64,000 nucleotides of DNA from NCBI GenBank assembly GCA_015060165.1, contig SUZC01000002.1:62001-126000 (forward strand), given 5' to 3'. Below, one piece after another: positions 20,511-30,149 of the stretch (positions are counted from its first letter, which is position 1; each line of letters opens with the position of its first letter). Below the pieces are notes generated by a model. It was not told where the DNA came from and did not search any database. It saw nothing but the letters and a program-made list of their open reading frames with translations. Both the position numbers and the translations under genes were made by a program. This DNA is from Rikenellaceae bacterium (GTDB taxonomy: Bacteria; Bacteroidota; Bacteroidia; Bacteroidales; Rikenellaceae).

Positions 20511-20631
20511 GTGTCTGCCTTAAAAGGTAATTTCGGCGTTACGCTCGTCCTTGAAATCCTCATTTACGACAAGTAAACTGCGGTTTTAAGGACTTCACAA
20601 GCCTTGAAATTCCACTTTTAATACAAACACC
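20510..20631. repeat. Long imperfect palindromic intergenic repeat
   Basis: Outer arms GGTGT..TTAAAAGGTAATTTC / GAAATTCCACTTTTAAT..ACACC; inner arms TCCTTGAAATCCTCATTTAC / GTAAACTGCGGTTTTAAGGA around GACAA. Confidence 0.75.
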
Positions 20632-20656
20632 GAATAAATATAATAATTACCCAATA

Positions 20657-21619
20657 ATGATTAGAGTAGGTATCGCAGGAGGAGCGGGATATACAGCTGG
20701 CGAATTGTTGCGCTTGCTGATTAACCACCCCTCGGTTGAGATTAAATACATTCAGAGTGAGTCACATAAGGGCGAGCCTATCAGCTCGGTGCATAGCGAT
20801 TTGCTCTATTCGCAGTTGGTATTCTCGGATATAGATTTCGAGGATATCGACGTGCTTTATATCTGTATGGGTCACGGTAACTCGGCTAAGTTCCTGGCCG
20901 AGAATCCTATGCCCCAGAGCGTTAAGATTATTGATTTGAGCAACGATTTCCGTTTGAAAGCCGATGCAGGAGAGTTTGTGTATGGAGCTCCGGAGCTTAA
21001 CCGCGAGCAGATCCGTGAGGCTCGATGTGTGGCTAACCCCGGTTGCTTTGCCACCTCAATCAATCTGGCATTGCTTCCGTTGGCAGCTGCGGGATTGTTG
21101 CCCGAGGAGGTGACTGTTGCAGGTATCACAGGCTCTACCGGTGCGGGTCAGAAGCCTACGCCCGATACTCATTTCAGTAACCGTAATGCCAATCTGTCGA
21201 ACTATAAGGTCTTTACCCATCAGCATCTTGGTGAGATTGGAGAGACTGTTGTGGCGGCCGGTGGCAGCGAGCAGACCGATATCGCATTCGTTCCGGTGAG
21301 AGGATGTCACGCTCGCGGCATTATGAGCGATGTGGTAGTGCGTCTGGATGCCGATTTGGAGCAGATTACAGCTATTTACAAGAAGTATTACGCCGAGCAC
21401 CCCTTTGTGTGCGTGAGCGATAAACCTGTCTATATGAAGCAGGTTGTGAATACCAACTATTGCTTCCTCTCGTTGCAGAAGGAGGGTCGCAAGTTGCTCA
21501 TAACGTCGGTTGTAGATAATTTGTTAAAGGGTGCGTCGGGTCAGGCCGTTCAGAATATGAATCTGATGTTCGGCCTCGACGAGATGGAGGGTCTTCGATT
21601 GAAAGCCTCGTATTTTTAA
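20657..21619 (+). CDS. argC: N-acetyl-gamma-glutamyl-phosphate reductase
   Basis: VGIAGGAGYTAGELLRLL, NPGCFATSINLALLPL, GSTGAGQKPT motifs. Confidence 0.95.
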   Translation: MIRVGIAGGAGYTAGELLRLLINHPSVEIKYIQSESHKGEPISSVHSDLLYSQLVFSDIDFEDIDVLYICMGHGNSAKFLAENPMPQSVKIIDLSNDFRLKADAGEFVYGAPELNREQIREARCVANPGCFATSINLALLPLAAAGLLPEEVTVAGITGSTGAGQKPTPDTHFSNRNANLSNYKVFTHQHLGEIGETVVAAGGSEQTDIAFVPVRGCHARGIMSDVVVRLDADLEQITAIYKKYYAEHPFVCVSDKPVYMKQVVNTNYCFLSLQKEGRKLLITSVVDNLLKGASGQAVQNMNLMFGLDEMEGLRLKASYF

Positions 21620-21632
21620 TTGATGCAAGATT

Positions 21633-22769
21633 ATGAATCTGTTTGATGTATATTCTCTGCTCGATATGGAGCCTGTGAAGGCCCAGGGAGCCTATTTGTG
21701 GGATAAGAATGGAGTGGAGTACCTCGACTTCTATGGCGGCCACGCTGTGATTTCGATTGGTCATACCCACCCTCATTATGTCGGGAAGATATCGGAGCAG
21801 CTCTCGAAGATTGGATTCTACTCTAATGCAGTTGTGAACAGCTTGCAGGTGGAGTTGGCCGAGAAGTTGGGCGAGTTGTCGGGCTATGCCGATTATGAGC
21901 TTTTCCTCTGCAATAGTGGTGCCGAGGCTAATGAGAATGCTTTGAAGCTGGCATCGTTTACTACTGGCCGAGAGCGAGTGCTCGCTATGCACGGTGCATT
22001 TCACGGACGTACAAGTTTGGCTGTCGCAATCTCGGACAATCCTGCAATCCAGGCACCTGTAAACAAGACCGATAAGGTATCGTATATCGATTTGAACGAT
22101 GTGGAGGCTTTGCAACGTGAACTCGCAGGTCAGCAGTATGCAGCGGTTATCATCGAGCCTATTCAGGGTGTGAATGGTATTCGCGTGGCGAGCGACGAGT
22201 TCTTGCAGGCTGCACGTGAGGTGTGTGATAAGACGGGCACGATGCTCATCTGCGATGAGGTGCAGGCTGGTTATGGCCGTAGCGGACGATTCTTCTCGCA
22301 TCAGTGGTCGGGTGTGAAGGCCGACATTATCTCGATGGCTAAGGGTATTGCAAACGGATTCCCCGTAGGAGCCATTATGGTGTCGCCCAAGATTCCTGCA
22401 AAGAAGGGAATGTTGGGAACAACTTTTGGTGGTAGCCATTTGGCTTGCGCTGCGGCGATTGCAGTTGCCGATGTGGTTAAGGCCGAGGGCTTGGTTGAGA
22501 ATGCACGCGTGATGGGCGAAAAGATTGTCGAAGGCATCAAAGGCGTAAGCGGAGTTGAAGATATCCGTGGTCGTGGTTTGATGATTGGAATCGATTTGTC
22601 GGTACCGCAGGCCGACTTTAGAAAGGTTTTGCGCGAGAAATATCATATTATGACGGGTCTGAGCGGTAAATACACTTTGCGTCTGTTGCCACCGCTTATG
22701 ATCACGGATAAGGAGGTGGAGCGTTTTGTGGAGGCTTTCCGAGCTACTGCAGCCGAGATGGGAATGTAG
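21633..22769 (+). CDS. argD: Acetylornithine/succinylornithine aminotransferase family
   Basis: FCNSGAEANENALKLA, GAFHGRTSLAVA, LICDEVQAGYGRSG, MAKGIANGFPVGA PLP-lysine motif. Confidence 0.93.
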   Translation: MNLFDVYSLLDMEPVKAQGAYLWDKNGVEYLDFYGGHAVISIGHTHPHYVGKISEQLSKIGFYSNAVVNSLQVELAEKLGELSGYADYELFLCNSGAEANENALKLASFTTGRERVLAMHGAFHGRTSLAVAISDNPAIQAPVNKTDKVSYIDLNDVEALQRELAGQQYAAVIIEPIQGVNGIRVASDEFLQAAREVCDKTGTMLICDEVQAGYGRSGRFFSHQWSGVKADIISMAKGIANGFPVGAIMVSPKIPAKKGMLGTTFGGSHLACAAAIAVADVVKAEGLVENARVMGEKIVEGIKGVSGVEDIRGRGLMIGIDLSVPQADFRKVLREKYHIMTGLSGKYTLRLLPPLMITDKEVERFVEAFRATAAEMGM

Positions 22770-22804
22770 CGCAAGTCGTGGCCGAGCCATTTTAGGAAGA
22801 TTGT

Positions 22805-23566
22805 ATGAAGATAAAAGTTATAAAAATCGGCGGTAAGCTGATTGAGAATCGCGAAGTATTAGCTCGCCTGTGTGATGGACTCTCATCGCTTGGCGAGCCA
22901 TTCGTTTTGGTACACGGCGGTGGAGTTATGGGGTCGCAGTTGGCCACAAAACTCGGCGTGGAGGTAAAGATGCACGAGGGACGCCGTATTACCGATGAGG
23001 CTACGTTGGAGATAGCTGTTATGGCTTATGCCGGATTGGCCAATAAGCGAGTTGTAGCGGCATTGCAGGCACGTGGTGTGAATGCGTGCGGTTTGTCGGG
23101 TTGCGATATGGCGGTAGTGAAGTCGCATCGTCGTCCGGTGAAGGATATCGATTGGGGATTGGTTGGCGATGTGGATAGTGTCGATGCCGATGTGCTGGCT
23201 ATGTTGCTGGGTGCTGGCGCTATACCGGTGGTGTCGCCCATCACATTCTCGCCAGAGGGTGAGTTGCTCAATACCAATGCCGATAGTGTAGCCTCGGCTG
23301 TGGCTATGGGGTTGGCCTCGAAGTATGAGGTGGAGCTGGTCTTTACGCTCGACAAGGCGGGTGTGTTGCTTGATGTTGATGACCCCACGTCGCTCATTCC
23401 GACTATCACCCCAACTCTCTATGCCGAGCTTCGCGAGCAGGAGAAGATACATTCGGGAATGATTCCCAAGATTGACAATGCCTATAAAACTATCGAGGCG
23501 GGAGTGGATAAGGTACGCATCACTTCGCCCGATAATCTTACAGGCGGCACGGTAGTAGTAAAATAG
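22805..23566 (+). CDS. argB: Acetylglutamate kinase family
   Basis: VIKIGGKLIEN, LVHGGGVMGSQLATKLG, NTNADSVASAVAMGLAS, GMIPKIDNAYKTIEAGVDKVRI. Confidence 0.93.
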   Translation: MKIKVIKIGGKLIENREVLARLCDGLSSLGEPFVLVHGGGVMGSQLATKLGVEVKMHEGRRITDEATLEIAVMAYAGLANKRVVAALQARGVNACGLSGCDMAVVKSHRRPVKDIDWGLVGDVDSVDADVLAMLLGAGAIPVVSPITFSPEGELLNTNADSVASAVAMGLASKYEVELVFTLDKAGVLLDVDDPTSLIPTITPTLYAELREQEKIHSGMIPKIDNAYKTIEAGVDKVRITSPDNLTGGTVVVK

Positions 23567-23571
23567 CGAGT

Positions 23572-24636
23572 ATGAATCACTCACAAGCCATAGAGTTACT
23601 GAAAACATTAATCTCGACACCTTCGGTTAGTCGCGAGGAGTCGGCTGCGGCCGATATCGTCGAGGCGTGGTTTCGCGAAAATGGCTTTGTGCCTAATCGT
23701 AAGGGCAATAACGTGTGGGCGTTGGCGAGGGCCTGGCAACCGCAAAAGCCTACCATCTTGCTCGATGCCCATCTCGATACAGTCAAACCCAATGCGTCGT
23801 GGAGCCGTAATCCGTTCGAACCAATAATCGAGGGTGACAGATTGTATGGCCTGGGTAGCAACGATACGGGTGGAAGTCTGGTCGCAATGCTGGCAGCATT
23901 TTCCGAGCTTGCGCAGGGTGAGCAGCCCTATAACCTTGTAATGTTGGCCTCGGCCGAGGAGGAGGTTACCGGCGTGGGTGGTGTCAGAGCCGTTCTGTCG
24001 GAGCTGCCGAAGATCGATTTTGCCATCGTCGGAGAGCCTACATCAATGCAACCCGCCATTGCCGAGAAGGGACTTATGGTATTTGATTGTGTGGCACGTG
24101 GCAAGGCAGGTCACGCAGCACGCAACGAGGGCGAGAATGCCATCTATAAGGCGCTGAAAGATATTGAGTGGTTCCGCAGCTATCAGTTTGAGCGTGTGTC
24201 GCCATTGCTGGGTCCGGTGAAGATGACCGTTACGGGTATCCAGGCAGGAACACAGCATAATGTAGTGCCCGACGAGTGTCGATTTATGGTCGATGTGAGG
24301 GTCAACGAGTGCTATAAGAACGAGGAGCTGCTCAGCGAGGTGAGAAGTAGGGTAGAGTCGGAGGTGGTACCTCGCTCGACTCATCTCTCATCGTCGTATA
24401 TCTCCACTGAGCATCCTGCCGTAAGGCGACTTGTTGCCGAGGGTAGAGTGCCGTTTGGCTCGCCTACGATGTCGAATCAGGCAGTTATGCCATTCGATAC
24501 GCTGAAGCTGGGTCCGGGCGATAGTGCCCGTTCGCATACGGCCGACGAGTATATCCTGCTCTCGGAGATTGGCGAGGCTATCGATGTGTATAAGAGGATG
24601 TTGGATAATTTGATAATAGATAAAACCGAGATATAA
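23572..24636 (+). CDS. argE: Acetylornithine deacetylase-like M20 peptidase
   Basis: LLDAHLDTVKPN, GLGSNDTGGSLVAML, SAEEEVTGVGG; location between argB and argH. Confidence 0.88.
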   Translation: MNHSQAIELLKTLISTPSVSREESAAADIVEAWFRENGFVPNRKGNNVWALARAWQPQKPTILLDAHLDTVKPNASWSRNPFEPIIEGDRLYGLGSNDTGGSLVAMLAAFSELAQGEQPYNLVMLASAEEEVTGVGGVRAVLSELPKIDFAIVGEPTSMQPAIAEKGLMVFDCVARGKAGHAARNEGENAIYKALKDIEWFRSYQFERVSPLLGPVKMTVTGIQAGTQHNVVPDECRFMVDVRVNECYKNEELLSEVRSRVESEVVPRSTHLSSSYISTEHPAVRRLVAEGRVPFGSPTMSNQAVMPFDTLKLGPGDSARSHTADEYILLSEIGEAIDVYKRMLDNLIIDKTEI

Positions 24637-25964
24637 TGAAACTTTGGGATAAAGGTTACTCGACCGATTCGTTTGTCGAGGAGTTTACGGTTGGCCGCGA
24701 TAGGGAGCTGGATCTCTTTTTGGCCGAGGCCGATGTGTTGGGTAATATGGCCCATATGAAGATGCTCAACTCGATTGGACTTATTTCGGATGAGGATAGA
24801 GAGCAGCTGGAGCAGGGCTTGAAGGATATATATGCTAAAGTGGCTCGTGGCGAGTTCGCAATCGAGGAGGGTGTCGAGGATGTTCACTCTCAGGTGGAGT
24901 TTATGCTCACCGAGATGTGTGGCGATGCCGGTAAGCGAATCCATACGGGTCGTTCACGTAACGATCAGGTGATGGTCGACATTAAGCTCTTCTCGCGCAG
25001 TGCACTCATCGCTTTGCAGCAGAGTGTCGAGTCGCTCTTCGAGGTGCTGATGGCCAAGGCTAAGGAGTATCAGGATGTGTTGATGCCCGGATACACCCAT
25101 ATGCAGGTGGCTATGCCCTCGTCGTTTGGTATGTGGCTCAGTGCCTATGCCGAGGCATTGGCCGACGATTTGTTGATGCTTAAGGCGGCCTACTCGCTTG
25201 TCAACACCAATCCTTTGGGTTCGGGTGCGGGCTATGGCTCGTCGGTGCCGCTGAATCGCACTATGACCACACGCCTGCTCGGTTTTGAGGATTTGGCTTA
25301 TAACTCGGTATATGCTCAGATGCAGCGCGGTAAGACCGAGCGTACGGTGCTTACGGCTATTGCTGCGGTGGCTGCGACTGTGGGTCGTTTGGCGCAGGAT
25401 GTGTGCCTCTATTCGTGTGCCAACTTCGGCTTCGTGAAGTTGCCTGATGCCTTTACAACTGGCTCAAGCATTATGCCTCACAAGAAGAATCCCGATATCT
25501 TTGAGTTGATTCGCGCAAAGTGCAATCGTATGCAGGCCCTGCCTATGGAGGTTACGCTGATTTCGACAAACCTGCCATCGGGTTACTTCCGCGATATGCA
25601 GCTTACGAAGGAGATTTATGTGCCTACATTCAAGGAGATTGTCGATGTGCTTCGTATGGCCTCGGCCGGATTGGAGCAGATGTGGATTAACCGCGATATC
25701 CTTGCCGACGAGAAGTATAAGTATCTCTTCACTGTCGAGGATGTCAACGACGCGGTGGCAAAGGGTGTCCCCTTCCGCGATGCTTATCGCGAGGTGGGTA
25801 TGCGAGTGCAGAACGGAACTTATCAGCACGATGGGCGTGAGCTGAACCACACCCACGAGGGTAGTATAGGAAATCTCTGTTTGGATAAGATTGAGGCGAA
25901 GTTTGCCCGCCATAAGTTCGATTATTCCGCAGCCTTGGAGGCTGAGCGAGAGCTTATGGAGTAG
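24636..25964 (+). CDS. argH: Argininosuccinate lyase
   Basis: IHTGRSRNDQVMVDIKLFSR, TGSSIMPHKKNPDIFELIRAKC signature. Confidence 0.95.
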   Translation: MKLWDKGYSTDSFVEEFTVGRDRELDLFLAEADVLGNMAHMKMLNSIGLISDEDREQLEQGLKDIYAKVARGEFAIEEGVEDVHSQVEFMLTEMCGDAGKRIHTGRSRNDQVMVDIKLFSRSALIALQQSVESLFEVLMAKAKEYQDVLMPGYTHMQVAMPSSFGMWLSAYAEALADDLLMLKAAYSLVNTNPLGSGAGYGSSVPLNRTMTTRLLGFEDLAYNSVYAQMQRGKTERTVLTAIAAVAATVGRLAQDVCLYSCANFGFVKLPDAFTTGSSIMPHKKNPDIFELIRAKCNRMQALPMEVTLISTNLPSGYFRDMQLTKEIYVPTFKEIVDVLRMASAGLEQMWINRDILADEKYKYLFTVEDVNDAVAKGVPFRDAYREVGMRVQNGTYQHDGRELNHTHEGSIGNLCLDKIEAKFARHKFDYSAALEAERELME

Positions 25965-25969
25965 GATTT

Positions 25970-26006
25970 CAAATTCAAAATTGGGTTTTGAATTTTGGAT
26001 TTGAGA
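25970..26006. terminator. Hairpin between convergent argH and flippase genes
   Basis: TCAAATTCAAAATT ... AATTTTGGATTTGA arms. Confidence 0.5.
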
Positions 26007-26061
26007 GCCAAATCATAAAACAGCCGTAAGACCCAATTCAGAGTGTAATAATGTTTTGGAT

Positions 26062-27519
26062 TTACTTGCGGCTAAGGATTTGTCGGGCGATGGTTAGGGC
26101 CTCTGCGAATGCCTCCATACGCATTGCAGCCGATGCCGATATGTAGACTACCACACCTGTCAGGATTTTCATTGCCAGGCGCATACCCACACTCCAATCG
26201 GTCAGCCACTCGGCCTCAAACATAATTGCCCCATACATCACGGCTGTCACTATGGCGATGGGTAGGAGCGTACGCACAAAATCCCAAACCGTAAGCGACG
26301 CATAACGACGCGAGGCCACGTAGTTGAGAATCATCTCGCTGGCCGAGGCTGCGACCAATCCCCAGGCTATGGCCATCACACTTTGTGGAATGGTAGCCAC
26401 GAGAATCAGCGTCATAATCAGCTTCTTAAGTATCTCCAAACGGAGGATTATTGCGCCGTTGCTCCTCACTTTAAGCACGTTGTACGACACCGCAGCTATG
26501 GGGTAGAACAATCCCACCAGGCATAGCGTCTTGAAATAGGGCACAGCCGGATGCCATTGCGGTTTGAGCAGTAGGGTGTAGATGTCGTCGGCCGTCGAGA
26601 TAAGGCCTACCATAATCGGGAAGATGATGTATGCCGTCAGCATAACCACTCGGCGGTAGCTGTCGATAAACTTCTCTTCGTTGTCGTTAATCTTTGCGAG
26701 TGCGGGGAATGTGACGCTCTGAATCGACTGCATAGTCGAGGTGACGGGCATATCTTTCAGCTTTTGCGCCTGGTTGAAGAAACCAAGAGCGTCGGCCGAG
26801 TAGATTCTTCCGATGAAGAGCTGCGAAATGTTGTTGTAGAGCGAATTGATAAGGTCGGTGCCCATCAGTCGCATACTGTATGGAATCATCTCGCGGAACG
26901 TGGAGTCGTTGCACTTAGCTTTTGGTCGCCAATTGCTTGTCCCCCACAGCAACACAGCTTTTACAACCATTTGGCTCACTCTCTGTCCCACCAAACTCCA
27001 TACTCCGTAGCCGTTCAGTGCCATTGCAACAGCCACTATACCACTTACAAGTGCAGCCACGAAGATGATGGTCGAGAGGCTGGCGAATCGGAATTCGCGC
27101 ACCATAATGGTGTTTTGAATCACACATACCGCGTTGAGTGGAATAATGAGGAACAATACGGGAGCAACCTTGGCAAGTATGGGCCAGCCGTAGAATCGTG
27201 CCAGCAGTGGTGAGCAGGCAGTGAAAATTGCGTATAGAGCAAATGCAGTGATGATGTTGAAGAGAAATACCGCGCGGAAGTCGCCCTCCGTAGGCTGCTG
27301 CTTGCGAATGAGCATCTGCGAGAATCCGCTGTCGACAACTACCTGAGCCAGGGCTGTAAATACGGTCAGGATAGCCATAATACCCATATCCATAGGCATG
27401 AGCTCATTGGCGACGATGATGCTGACGGCTATCTGCATCAACGCCGAGCCAACTTTCTCGCCTATACTCCAAGCTACGCCCGATGCGACTCGTTCGCGTA
27501 GCTGTTGCTCTTTTGCCAT
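26062..27519 (-). CDS. Lipopolysaccharide/oligosaccharide flippase (MATE-like polysaccharide transporter)
   Basis: 485 aa multi-TM; RVASGVAWSIGEKVGSALMQIAVSIIVANEL and DSGFSQMLIRKQQPTEGDFRAVFLFN typical of Wzx-type proteins. Confidence 0.88.
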   Translation of the reverse strand: MAKEQQLRERVASGVAWSIGEKVGSALMQIAVSIIVANELMPMDMGIMAILTVFTALAQVVVDSGFSQMLIRKQQPTEGDFRAVFLFNIITAFALYAIFTACSPLLARFYGWPILAKVAPVLFLIIPLNAVCVIQNTIMVREFRFASLSTIIFVAALVSGIVAVAMALNGYGVWSLVGQRVSQMVVKAVLLWGTSNWRPKAKCNDSTFREMIPYSMRLMGTDLINSLYNNISQLFIGRIYSADALGFFNQAQKLKDMPVTSTMQSIQSVTFPALAKINDNEEKFIDSYRRVVMLTAYIIFPIMVGLISTADDIYTLLLKPQWHPAVPYFKTLCLVGLFYPIAAVSYNVLKVRSNGAIILRLEILKKLIMTLILVATIPQSVMAIAWGLVAASASEMILNYVASRRYASLTVWDFVRTLLPIAIVTAVMYGAIMFEAEWLTDWSVGMRLAMKILTGVVVYISASAAMRMEAFAEALTIARQILSRK

Positions 27520-27567
27520 TGAGATATGATGGTATTCTATGTTGTAAGAGTTTGGGCGTGTCTCGAT

Positions 27568-27990
27568 CTACCCAAGCAGAGCCTCTACTCCCAAACGGTA
27601 TGAGTCAAGGCCAAAGCCCATAATAGAGCCCTTGGCTACGGGAGCAATCATCGAGATGTGACGGAACTCCTCGCGTGCCAGGATTGATGATATGTGAACC
27701 TCCACAACAGGAGTCTTTACAGCTGAAATGGCATCACGCAGAGCCACCGACGTATGGGTATAACCTCCTGCGTTCAACACGATTCCATCGTACTTGTCTA
27801 CGCTCTGATGTACGGCATTTATCAACTCACCCTCGATGTTTGATTGAAAGTAGTCAAACTCCACTTTGCCGGCATATCGCTCTGCCAGCGAGGCTGTATA
27901 CTCCTCGAATGTAGTGGTGCCATATACCTTCACATCGCGTGTGCCTTGCAGATTGAGGTTGGGACCATTCAGAATAAGTATCTTCTTCAT
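27568..27990 (-). CDS. aroQ: 3-dehydroquinate dehydratase, type II
   Basis: ILNGPNLNLQGTRD, FFQSNIEGELI-like, LNAGGYTHTSVALRDAI, EVHISSILAREEFRH. Confidence 0.95.
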   Translation of the reverse strand: MKKILILNGPNLNLQGTRDVKVYGTTTFEEYTASLAERYAGKVEFDYFQSNIEGELINAVHQSVDKYDGIVLNAGGYTHTSVALRDAISAVKTPVVEVHISSILAREEFRHISMIAPVAKGSIMGFGLDSYRLGVEALLG

Positions 27991-28015
27991 AATTTTTCTT
28001 TCGCTTCTGAGTTGT

Positions 28016-29158
28016 TTAGTAATCTTGTGCTTGGGTTTGGCCTCGCAATACTCTCATTGCATTCATTGCAAGTGCCATCAACTCATTCTCTCCCGGATAT
28101 ACTCTGATGGGGGCTATGTAGCGGCAGTAGCTGCTCACCTTTTCGACTATGAATTTGCTGTTGGCGATGCCTCCCGTGATGAGGATAGCATCCACATTGC
28201 CCCTCAGAACGGTTGCCATTGCACCAATCTGCTTGGCTGTGGTGTAGCACATTGCATCGATTGCCATCTCGGCCTGGTTGTCTCCGGCTTGCGCTCTGTC
28301 GCACAACTCCTTTACCGAATTGCAGCCAGTCAATGATACCAGGCCTGCCTTGCCTACTATCATTGAATTTACCTGCTTGAGAGTGTATTCTCCCGAGAAA
28401 CAAAGATTTACCAACTCTCCTGCTGGCAGTGTGCCAGCTCTTTCGGGAGCAATCGGGCCCTCGCCATCGAGAGCATTGTTTACGTCTATCACTACTCCCT
28501 TCTCGTGGGCTGCGACCGAAATTCCACCACCCATATGTGCCACCACAAGATTCATATTCTCGTAGTGTTCGCCAATCTCCTCGGCATATCTTCTTGCCGT
28601 AGCTTTCTGATTCAGAGCGTGGAAGATGCAACGCGAGTGAATCTCTTTCACGCCACATATTTTTGCCACCTCGGCTCTCTCGTCAACCACAATGGGGTCG
28701 GCAATGTAGGCGTTTATGTTGCACGCATCGGCGATGCCGGCTGCTATGATTGCACCCAGGTTTGATGCGTGTTGCGGTGTGCAGCAATGCAACTCGTCAA
28801 TCATCTTCTGATTGACTTTGTATACACCGCTCTTGACGGGACGCAATAATCCCCCTCGGCCGATTACAGCCGAGAGGGTATCTATTGCAATATTCTCCGT
28901 CGCAAGTTTGTTGAGAATTATCTCCCGACGCCAATCCTTCTGTTCGATGACATTGCCAAAGCGAGCCAGCTCCTCGGTCGAATGGTAGAGCGTATGTTCG
29001 CAAATCGGCTCATCGTTCTGGTATACAGCTATCTTGGTCGAGGTCGAGCCGGGGTTGATTACCAGCACCCTGAAACTATTCGATAGCGTATTCTGGAACG
29101 ATAATGGCTCACATTCGTGCATTTGCCGATTGATGTTTGGGATGGAATTAATTCTCAT
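28016..29158 (-). CDS. buk: Butyrate kinase
   Basis: RVLVINPGSTSTKIAVYQNDEPI, VAHMGGGISVAAHEKG, ILITGGIANSKFI (acetokinase family, butyrate kinase type). Confidence 0.9.
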   Translation of the reverse strand: MRINSIPNINRQMHECEPLSFQNTLSNSFRVLVINPGSTSTKIAVYQNDEPICEHTLYHSTEELARFGNVIEQKDWRREIILNKLATENIAIDTLSAVIGRGGLLRPVKSGVYKVNQKMIDELHCCTPQHASNLGAIIAAGIADACNINAYIADPIVVDERAEVAKICGVKEIHSRCIFHALNQKATARRYAEEIGEHYENMNLVVAHMGGGISVAAHEKGVVIDVNNALDGEGPIAPERAGTLPAGELVNLCFSGEYTLKQVNSMIVGKAGLVSLTGCNSVKELCDRAQAGDNQAEMAIDAMCYTTAKQIGAMATVLRGNVDAILITGGIANSKFIVEKVSSYCRYIAPIRVYPGENELMALAMNAMRVLRGQTQAQDY

Positions 29159-29179
29159 TTGCGTTTGTGCTTACAGTTA

Positions 29180-30085
29180 TTAACGAGCTGCCAAGCAAGC
29201 CAATGCGATTGAATACTTCTTGGTCAAGGCAGAGTCACCGCGTGATGTGAGTACGCAAGGAACCTTCGTACCCATAACCATTGCAGCCAACTCCGAACCG
29301 CCGATGTGAGTAGCGGCCTTGAAGAATACGTTTGCCGACTCGATGTTGGGGAAGAGCAAGCAGTCGGGCTCGCCAGCTACGCTCGAACCTGTAACCTTCT
29401 TGTGCTCGGCAACCTCTTTGTAGAGAGCTACGTCCAACGACAATGGGCCGTCAACGATAACCTTACCCAACTGACCGCGGTCACCCATCTTAGCCAAGAT
29501 AGCACCCTCGGTAGATGATGGTACTGAAGGCAATACCTGCTCAGAAGCCGAGATGCAGGCAATCTTTGGAACATCCACACCGAGAATCTTGGCAGTCTGT
29601 GCCAGGTAACCGATGAGCTTCTGCTTCTGCTTGAAGTCAGGTGCAGGGATAACGGCAACATCAGAGATTGAGAGCAGCTTGTCGCGGCCTGGAAGCTCGA
29701 TAACTGCAACGTGGCTCAACACACCCTTTGGAGGGAACAAACCAGCCTCCTTGTTCAAGATTCCACGCATATACTTGTCTGTTGATACCAAACCCTTCAT
29801 CAAGACATCAGCATCGCCGGCTGTTACTGCTGCCACTGCCATTCGTACGCAGTTCACATCGCTTGGCTCGTGTACGATGTTGAAGATGTTGGGGTCGATA
29901 TTGAGCTCGGCACAAGCCGCCTCGATAGTGGCCTTGTCACCATACAAAGTAGCCTCTACCAAACCCTCTTTCCAAGCGTTATATACTGCCTCGATGGTGT
30001 GAGTATCCTGTCCGTATGCAACTGCAAGGCGTTTTTTGCCACGAGCTACGGCAGCTGCTACGATTTCGTCCAAATGCTTAATCAT
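29180..30085 (-). CDS. ptb: Phosphate butyryltransferase family (phosphate acetyl/butyryltransferase)
   Basis: DVLMKGLVSTDKYMRGILNKEAGL, VPSVPSSTEGAILAKMGDRGQLG, KVIVDGPLSLDVA motifs; adjacent to butyrate kinase. Confidence 0.88.
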   Translation of the reverse strand: MIKHLDEIVAAAVARGKKRLAVAYGQDTHTIEAVYNAWKEGLVEATLYGDKATIEAACAELNIDPNIFNIVHEPSDVNCVRMAVAAVTAGDADVLMKGLVSTDKYMRGILNKEAGLFPPKGVLSHVAVIELPGRDKLLSISDVAVIPAPDFKQKQKLIGYLAQTAKILGVDVPKIACISASEQVLPSVPSSTEGAILAKMGDRGQLGKVIVDGPLSLDVALYKEVAEHKKVTGSSVAGEPDCLLFPNIESANVFFKAATHIGGSELAAMVMGTKVPCVLTSRGDSALTKKYSIALACLAAR

Positions 30086-30149
30086 TGCTTTTTGAATTTT
30101 TATTTGTTTATGAAATTATATTTTTCTAATTGCTCAGTCAAGTCCTCGA

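Noticed and set aside
21498-22790. 430-aa minus-strand ORF antisense to argD/argC
   Set aside because: Lies opposite well-conserved argD; low-complexity His/Leu/Arg-rich translation with no recognisable family; shadow ORF of codon bias.
22883-23620. 245-aa minus-strand ORF antisense to argB
   Set aside because: Shadow ORF opposite a clear acetylglutamate kinase.
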